This document shows, piece by piece, positions 46,687 through 51,271 of a DNA stretch of 51,271 bases; position 1 is the first letter of the stretch; the number at the start of each line of letters is the position of its first letter. A program made the position numbers and the translations under genes. Source of the stretch: Bordetella parapertussis. GTDB taxonomy: Bacteria > Pseudomonadota > Gammaproteobacteria > Burkholderiales > Burkholderiaceae_B. The notes beneath the pieces are model-generated. The model worked only from the letters and a program-made list of their open reading frames with translations, was not told the DNA's origin and did not search any database. The stretch is taken from NCBI GenBank assembly GCA_945883615.1, contig CAMCYB010000008.1, positions 1 to 51,271 on the forward strand. Reading direction: 5' to 3'.

Positions 46687-46699
46687 TATGATTATTATA
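46687..46699. promoter_or_regulatory. Overlapping divergent -10 boxes of galU and bepA
   Basis: Plus strand TATGAT (46687-46692) ends 6 nt before the bepA ATG. Minus strand TATAAT (46699-46694) would serve galU. The -35 elements are poor. The overlap implies the two promoters exclude each other. Confidence 0.4.
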
Positions 46700-48201
46700 T
46701 GAGGCATTTCAAACATCATTTGGTCAAACGCAGTCTTGCAACGCTTTTAATTTGCGCTTGGGTGTCAATGAGCGCCACAACAGCATTGGCGCAACCGGTT
46801 GGCTTGCCCTCTTTGGGTGCCGCATCATCTGCTGACTTGTCACCCGCGTGGGAGCGTCGGCTAGGCGAATCAATCATTGCCCAAGGGCGTGTTGATCCCA
46901 CCTACGTCCATGACCCAGATATTAATCAATATTTAAATGATATGGGCCAACGTTTGGTGCGCTATGCCCCCGTCAGTTCAACCCCGATTGACTTGTTTGG
47001 CGTAAAAGACCCCGTTATTAACGCTTTTGCTTTGCCAGGTGGTTTTATTGGAATCAATACGGGCTTAATGGTGGCTGCCACGAACGAGTCTGAATTGGCA
47101 GGTGTGGTGGCGCACGAAATTGCTCACGTCACGCAACGTCATATTGCGCGTGGTTTTACGCAACAAAAACAAAGTGGCCACATTGCCATGGCTTCTATTG
47201 CGGCCGCTTTGTTGGCCGGTTTGGCAGGCAGTGCAAATTTAGGTGCGGGTGTGGCAGCATTTGGACAAGCGGCTGCGATTGATGGTCAGCTTGGTTTTTC
47301 TCGCGATGCTGAGCGTGAGGCAGATCGGGTCGGGTTTCAAATGCTCTCTAAATCGGGTTACAACCCCGAAGGCATGCAAGACTTATTTGCACGTTTAATG
47401 CAAGCTTCACAATTTAATGAACGGGGTGGTGGCGGTGCTTACGTTTCAACCCACCCAATGAGCATTGATCGCATGACCGATATGCAAAATCGCACTCAAT
47501 CCTTAACTAAAAAAGTTTATCGAGATAGTGACGCGTTTTGGTATGTGCGGTCACGAGCGCGGGTTTTACAAGCAGATGACAGGCAGTTTCTGGCGCGTGT
47601 GCGTGAACAATTTCAAGACGAAGCGAGGCGACTGACAGGTGTTCAGCGCTCATCAGCATTTTTAGGTTTGGCCTTGGTTGAGCTCAGACAAAACAATGTA
47701 GTAGCCGCGCGCGATTTTTATCAACAAGCGCAATCGGGTGTTGCCGCTTCGCCCTACTTAGCGCGTGTTGAGGTTGAGCTCGCTCTGAGTGCAGGCCAAC
47801 TTGATCGCGCTTTAGCACTCAGCGATGAAAGTATGAAGCGATGGCCTGACCAACTGTCTCTTGCCAACCTACATGCTCAAGCACTTCAACAATTGGGGCG
47901 TCACGCACAGGCTGTTAAATTTTTAGACATACAAATCAAACGTTGGCCAACACAAGACCCAGGGCTATATCAAGTTTTAGCCAATAATTTGTCACAAGCG
48001 GGTGAGGCGATTCGGGCGCGTCAAACAATGGCAACCTATTACACGTTAACCGGTGCGTTCCCAGCAGCCATGTCGCAACTGCAACAGGCACGTCAAATTT
48101 CTAAAGATTTTTATCAGCAATCACAAATCGATGTGCAAATACGCCAATTGACAGAAAAAATGGCCAATGAACGTGAAGTGATACAGCGGTTTAGTGGTTA
48201 A
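46699..48201 (+). CDS. bepA: Periplasmic M48 metalloprotease / chaperone BepA-like
   Basis: Checks outer-membrane protein assembly and LptD folding. 500 residues from ATG 46699; a longer frame from 46549 lies inside galU and is rejected. Signal peptide at residues 1-32 (ends TTALA). HEIAH zinc site near residue 139 within GVVAHEIAHVTQRH, third ligand Glu in RDAEREADRVGF. The C-terminal half (about 300-500) has TPR repeats. No ribosome site; possible leaderless mRNA. Confidence 0.93.
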   Translation: MRHFKHHLVKRSLATLLICAWVSMSATTALAQPVGLPSLGAASSADLSPAWERRLGESIIAQGRVDPTYVHDPDINQYLNDMGQRLVRYAPVSSTPIDLFGVKDPVINAFALPGGFIGINTGLMVAATNESELAGVVAHEIAHVTQRHIARGFTQQKQSGHIAMASIAAALLAGLAGSANLGAGVAAFGQAAAIDGQLGFSRDAEREADRVGFQMLSKSGYNPEGMQDLFARLMQASQFNERGGGGAYVSTHPMSIDRMTDMQNRTQSLTKKVYRDSDAFWYVRSRARVLQADDRQFLARVREQFQDEARRLTGVQRSSAFLGLALVELRQNNVVAARDFYQQAQSGVAASPYLARVEVELALSAGQLDRALALSDESMKRWPDQLSLANLHAQALQQLGRHAQAVKFLDIQIKRWPTQDPGLYQVLANNLSQAGEAIRARQTMATYYTLTGAFPAAMSQLQQARQISKDFYQQSQIDVQIRQLTEKMANEREVIQRFSG

Positions 48202-48210
48202 TTGCAGTGG

Positions 48211-49299
48211 CTAGTTTGCGCGATCAAAAAACCGCGCTAAACGTTGCGGCAACCACAGCAAGTTACCAGGAAAAGTGCCCGTGGTAAAACCCGCGTGCCC
48301 CCCTTCAGCAGGTTGATGCAATAAAACCATGTCACTGCCATCTCGTGGGCTGGGCAAAGAACCCTCAGGTATAAATGGGTCGTTACGCGCATTTAAAACC
48401 AATGTAGGCAATTTAATATGTGATAACCATGGCTTGCTAGACGCTTTGCGCCAATAATCATCAGCATCTTGAAAGCCATGCATGGGGGCCGTGTAGGCAT
48501 CATCAAAATCACGTAAAGTTCGGGCACGGTGAATGCGCATCACATCAACTGTGCCAGGGAACTGTTTTGCCTTTTCGATCACTTTTGGTTTAAGTGATCT
48601 TAAGAAAAAAGGTGTGTAAACGGTTTTGCAAAAAAAATGACGGCTGAGTTGATTTCCCGCAGCCCATAAATCTAGTGGTGCAGCAACGGCGGCAGCCGAG
48701 CGAAGTGACGGGGCAATATCAGCGGCATGTTGACCTAAATACTTTAATAGGGCGTTGCCCCCTAACGAAACGCCAACAGCGTGCCAAAGTGCCTGGGGTA
48801 CTTGTTGCTGAACCGTCTTAAGTATGAAACCGACTTCTTCAGAGTCACCCGAATAATAAGCACGAGCCAATCGGTTTGGCACACCGCTACAACCTCTAAA
48901 GTGAGCCATCACAACCACCCAACCACGCGCCCGAAAATATTGCATAATCGACTGGGCATAACGGCTACTGCTACTGCCCTCAAGGCCGTGCAGCAATACC
49001 AAGGCATGGGTGTTTTGAGTACTGTTTAATACGCTCTTGTCGTGTGCATTAAGCCAGCGATCTGCTCTGGCCTCGCGGGGTATGCCTTGCGCCTGCGTTT
49101 CGTGGCGAGCGGGTTTAACAACAATACCTGGCGCGCTCCAGTCAAGATCAATAAAGTCACCGTCTGGCGTGTCAACTCTTTCACGAACAAAGCGCAAGGT
49201 GTTTGTGGGTGTAGCTAACGCACTATAAAGTGTTTGGCTGTGTGGGTCTGGAAGCCAAAAAGGGGTAGGACACGCAGACGTGTCGAGTTGAGCGGTCAC
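48211..49299 (-). CDS. yheT: YheT-family alpha/beta hydrolase
   Basis: A 362-residue esterase-like hydrolase. Oxyanion region LVLLHGLEGSSSSRYAQSIM; nucleophile Ser in VGVSLGGNALLKYLG; Asp in LNARNDPFIPEGSLP; His in EGGHAGFTTG. The complete triad predicts activity; substrate is unknown. Converges with bepA; 11 bp after the zinc-finger gene on the same strand. Confidence 0.9.
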   Translation of the reverse strand: MTAQLDTSACPTPFWLPDPHSQTLYSALATPTNTLRFVRERVDTPDGDFIDLDWSAPGIVVKPARHETQAQGIPREARADRWLNAHDKSVLNSTQNTHALVLLHGLEGSSSSRYAQSIMQYFRARGWVVVMAHFRGCSGVPNRLARAYYSGDSEEVGFILKTVQQQVPQALWHAVGVSLGGNALLKYLGQHAADIAPSLRSAAAVAAPLDLWAAGNQLSRHFFCKTVYTPFFLRSLKPKVIEKAKQFPGTVDVMRIHRARTLRDFDDAYTAPMHGFQDADDYWRKASSKPWLSHIKLPTLVLNARNDPFIPEGSLPSPRDGSDMVLLHQPAEGGHAGFTTGTFPGNLLWLPQRLARFFDRAN

Positions 49300-49310
49300 A
49301 AGCTATTTTT

Positions 49311-49511
49311 TTAATGACCGTGGTCGTGTATGACCATGTTGGGGTCAAGCTTGTAGTGGGTACCACAGTAAGGACAATTCACTTCACCTTTATGGGCAAT
49401 ATCTAAAAATACACGTGGATGCATATTCCATAAAGGGGTGTTATTGCCAGGGCAATGAAGTGGCAGGTCTTTAGCGGTGACAATGAAGGGGCCTTCTTGC
49501 GCATTTAACAT
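49311..49511 (-). CDS. Small CHCC zinc-finger protein
   Basis: 66 residues. The pattern LHCPG, HPRVFLDI, CPYCGTHYKL fits the CHCC zinc-finger family related to the mitochondrial complex I subunit NDUFS6. Bacterial role unknown. AAGG lies 7 nt before the ATG. First gene of a pair with yheT. Confidence 0.88.
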   Translation of the reverse strand: MLNAQEGPFIVTAKDLPLHCPGNNTPLWNMHPRVFLDIAHKGEVNCPYCGTHYKLDPNMVIHDHGH

Positions 49512-49626
49512 ATGGTTACCTTTTTCAATTCAAACTCTTTATATTGTACCCAATAGGGGTAATACAATTAGAATTAAATACTTAAATTAAGACACTATTA
49601 AGTCACTAAACTGGAAGCCCTTTGCC

Positions 49627-50394
49627 TTGTCAGATTTAAATGCATCGCCCCCATCATCAATCAAGCCTGATGGTTTTGATCCAACACTTAAAGCGCGACG
49701 TCGCGCCGCCCTAAAAGAAGGTTTTTTAGGCATTAGGCCTGCGATTATTCCGACTGCGACCTGGGGCTTGGTGACCGGTATTGCACTGGTGAAATCTGGT
49801 CTGTCTGAACAAGCCGCAGTCATGATGACGCTTATGGTTTATGCGGGGTCAGCGCAGTTAACCTCTTTGCCCCTCATTGCATCAGGTGCGCCACTTTGGT
49901 TAATCTTTGCAGCAGGCTTTATTGTAAATGTGCGATTTTTAATTTTTGGGGCAGCACTGCAACCTTATTTCCAAACGTTGCCCTGGTATAAACGCTTGGC
50001 CTATGGCTATTTCACGACTGATATGTCTTTCGTGGTGTTTATGCCACGTTTTGGCAAAGCCCCCGTTAGGGGTACGCAAGAGCAACGGTGGTTTTTTCTA
50101 GCGATGATTGTGGTGGGGTGGTTGACGTGGCAATGCTCATCGTTATTGGGTATTTTTCTAGGCACTATGGTACCAACAGCTTGGTCACTTGACTATGCAG
50201 CCATCTTGGCATTGTTGGGCATCACTATTCCCCTAGCCAACACGCGTCCTATGCTGGTGGCCATTATTGCCTCAGGATGCACCGCCTGGGTGGCACAACC
50301 CTTGCCACTTCGCTTGGGCTTATTGGTTGCCGTGGTGGTGGGTATTGGCGCCGGCATATGGGCTGAGCATCGTTTAAACAAGGGTCGTATATGA
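49627..50394 (+). CDS. azlC: Branched-chain amino acid exporter, large subunit
   Basis: 255 residues from a TTG start (MSDLNASPPSS); GGAAG lies about 12 nt upstream. The AzlC family signature is the region from GFLGIRPAIIPTATWGLVTG to YAGSAQLTSLPLIASGAP. About six helices. Forms a two-part exporter with the next gene, sharing an ATGA overlap. Confidence 0.92.
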   Translation: MSDLNASPPSSIKPDGFDPTLKARRRAALKEGFLGIRPAIIPTATWGLVTGIALVKSGLSEQAAVMMTLMVYAGSAQLTSLPLIASGAPLWLIFAAGFIVNVRFLIFGAALQPYFQTLPWYKRLAYGYFTTDMSFVVFMPRFGKAPVRGTQEQRWFFLAMIVVGWLTWQCSSLLGIFLGTMVPTAWSLDYAAILALLGITIPLANTRPMLVAIIASGCTAWVAQPLPLRLGLLVAVVVGIGAGIWAEHRLNKGRI

Positions 50395-50735
50395 ATATGA
50401 GCGAGCAAGACCTATACATCGCGGGCGCTATCGCCTTGCTAACCCTGTGCAGCATCGTGACCCGAGCCAGTTTCAATGTGTTTGGGCATCGACTTCCTTT
50501 GTCTGATAACGTGCGCCGGGCGCTGTTATATGCCCCAGCGGCTGCCTTAACGGCCATTATTGTGCCCGCTTTGCTGCCCTGGGTACCTGGTTCAAACGCT
50601 GCTTTGGTCGATGAAAAGCTTTTTGCCGCCATCATTGCTATTGTGTTGTTTCAACGCACACGTAGCACTATCATCATGATTGTTGGCGGTATGGTCTCAT
50701 TTTGGGTCATACAAGCCTTGTTTTCGCTCTGGTAG
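50391..50735 (+). CDS. azlD: Branched-chain amino acid exporter, small subunit
   Basis: 114 residues, four hydrophobic segments; family marks are LCSIVTRASFNVFG and the run LLYAPAAALTAIIVPALL. Starts at the ATG overlapping the azlC stop; a second ATG 6 nt later is possible. Confidence 0.9.
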   Translation: MNMSEQDLYIAGAIALLTLCSIVTRASFNVFGHRLPLSDNVRRALLYAPAAALTAIIVPALLPWVPGSNAALVDEKLFAAIIAIVLFQRTRSTIIMIVGGMVSFWVIQALFSLW

Positions 50736-50745
50736 TACCTGTTTT

Positions 50746-50782
50746 TTGAGTTCGTTAGGGTAAACTCGCTATAACTCTAACG
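50746..50782 (+). promoter_or_regulatory. Promoter of the DEAD-box gene
   Basis: TTGAGT (50746-50751) and TATAAC (50770-50775), 18-bp spacer. CGTTAG (50753-50758) and CTAACG (50777-50782) form an inverted repeat around the -10 box, a possible operator. Confidence 0.5.
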
Positions 50783-50792
50783 ATAAGACCGC

Positions 50793-51271
50793 ATGACTAC
50801 AGACTCTAATACCCAACCGATCGACTCAGTTGAACCCGTTACCTTTGAACAAACGGGCTTGCATCCATCTCTACTCAAAGCAGTTATTGAGACGGGTTAC
50901 ACCACCCCTACACCTATACAGGCAGGTGCTTTACCCCCTGTTATGGCGGGTCAAGACGTCATGGGTGCAGCCCAAACGGGTACCGGCAAAACAGCCGCCT
51001 TTACTTTGCCTCTTTTGCATCGTTTGATGCCTGCGGCCAATAGCAGTGCTTCACCTGCTCGCCACCCCGTTCGTGCATTGATCTTAACGCCGACACGTGA
51101 GTTGGCTGATCAAGTTTATGAAAGCGTGCGTCGATACAGTCAATACACGCCCTTACGTTCTGCTGTGGTATTTGGTGGTGTTGATATCGGCCCACAAAAA
51201 TTAGCGTTACGAAATGGCTGTGAAGTCTTAATTGCCACCCCTGGTCGCTTGCTTGATCATATGGAGCAACG
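50793..51271 (+). CDS. DEAD-box RNA helicase, RhlE-type (3' end beyond window)
   Basis: The open frame runs to the window edge (159 codons) and was found by reading, not by a complete ORF. Opens [13 protein letters not shown] motif: [19 protein letters not shown], then TTPTPIQ. Walker [19 protein letters not shown]. Motif Ia [15 protein letters not shown] motif VVFGGVDIG, Ib TPGRLLDHM. The DEAD box itself lies beyond the edge. Opening and spacing resemble RhlE rather than DeaD. Confidence 0.9.
   Translation, partial: MTTDSNTQPIDSVEPVTFEQTGLHPSLLKAVIETGYTTPTPIQAGALPPVMAGQDVMGAAQTGTGKTAAFTLPLLHRLMPAANSSASPARHPVRALILTPTRELADQVYESVRRYSQYTPLRSAVVFGGVDIGPQKLALRNGCEVLIATPGRLLDHMEQ

Noticed and set aside
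46549..46698. N-terminal extension of BepA
   Set aside because: It lies inside galU on the other strand and would bury the signal peptide.

Overview
The window reads as a piece of ordinary chromosome from a betaproteobacterium of the order Burkholderiales, probably Alcaligenaceae-like. This rests on the blocks dusB-fis-purH-ruvC-ruvA, minCDE, tonB-exbB-exbD, a class-1 glnS, a tandem-fused UvrA, and ubiH near pepP. Base composition is moderate, about mid-40s % GC judged by eye, which is low for that order. Genus assignment is inference. I saw no insertion sequence, integrase, phage gene, CRISPR array or rRNA.

Layout. 162-6196: ppk, then the phosphate transporter pstS-pstC-pstA-pstB behind a clear Pho box. 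6228-6304: tRNA-Pro(UGG) with its own promoter and terminator. 6440-15164: a GT9 glycosyltransferase facing a minus-strand operon of fused uvrA, an MFS transporter and a GT2 glycosyltransferase. 15319-15447: a 42-residue basic protein too short for routine gene calling. 15722-21244: a five-gene peptide-type ABC importer. 21283-23289: tonB-exbB-exbD, with 26 tandem Glu-Pro-Lys-Pro units in TonB. 23340-28392: an acidic orphan protein, ettA, an isochorismatase-like hydrolase and minCDE. 28446-34330: glnS, then a divergent operon of a CydA-like protein, a CydB-like protein and recQ. 34322-42952: ruvB, a PLP lyase, an NDUFA9-like SDR, ruvA-ruvC-purH-fis-dusB and a UbiH-family hydroxylase. 42999-51271: a TM2-like protein, pepP, a CtaG-like protein, galU, bepA, yheT, a small zinc-finger protein, azlCD, and the start of an RhlE-type DEAD-box helicase cut by the window edge.

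How the genes work together. ppk and pst form a phosphate uptake and storage block. tonB-exbBD energises outer-membrane uptake. ruvABC, recQ and uvrA are repair genes. The minCDE genes place the septum. The GT9 and GT2 enzymes, galU and bepA serve the outer envelope.

The most unusual item is the gene pair at 30313-32474. The first protein keeps the length-adjusted nine-helix plan and several sequence signatures of cytochrome bd subunit I. A gapless alignment from memory with E. coli CydA shows that the haem ligands (H19, H186, M393), the conserved E99 and E107, and the whole quinol-binding Q-loop are gone. It is paired with a CydB-like partner and overlaps recQ. It looks like a haem-free relative of the bd oxidase with a new, unknown job. 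Other points of interest are a hairpin that masks the ribosome site of a permease gene, several start codons placed 6-7 nt after a -10 box (possible leaderless mRNAs), and the separation of ruvB from ruvCA by two opposite-strand genes.
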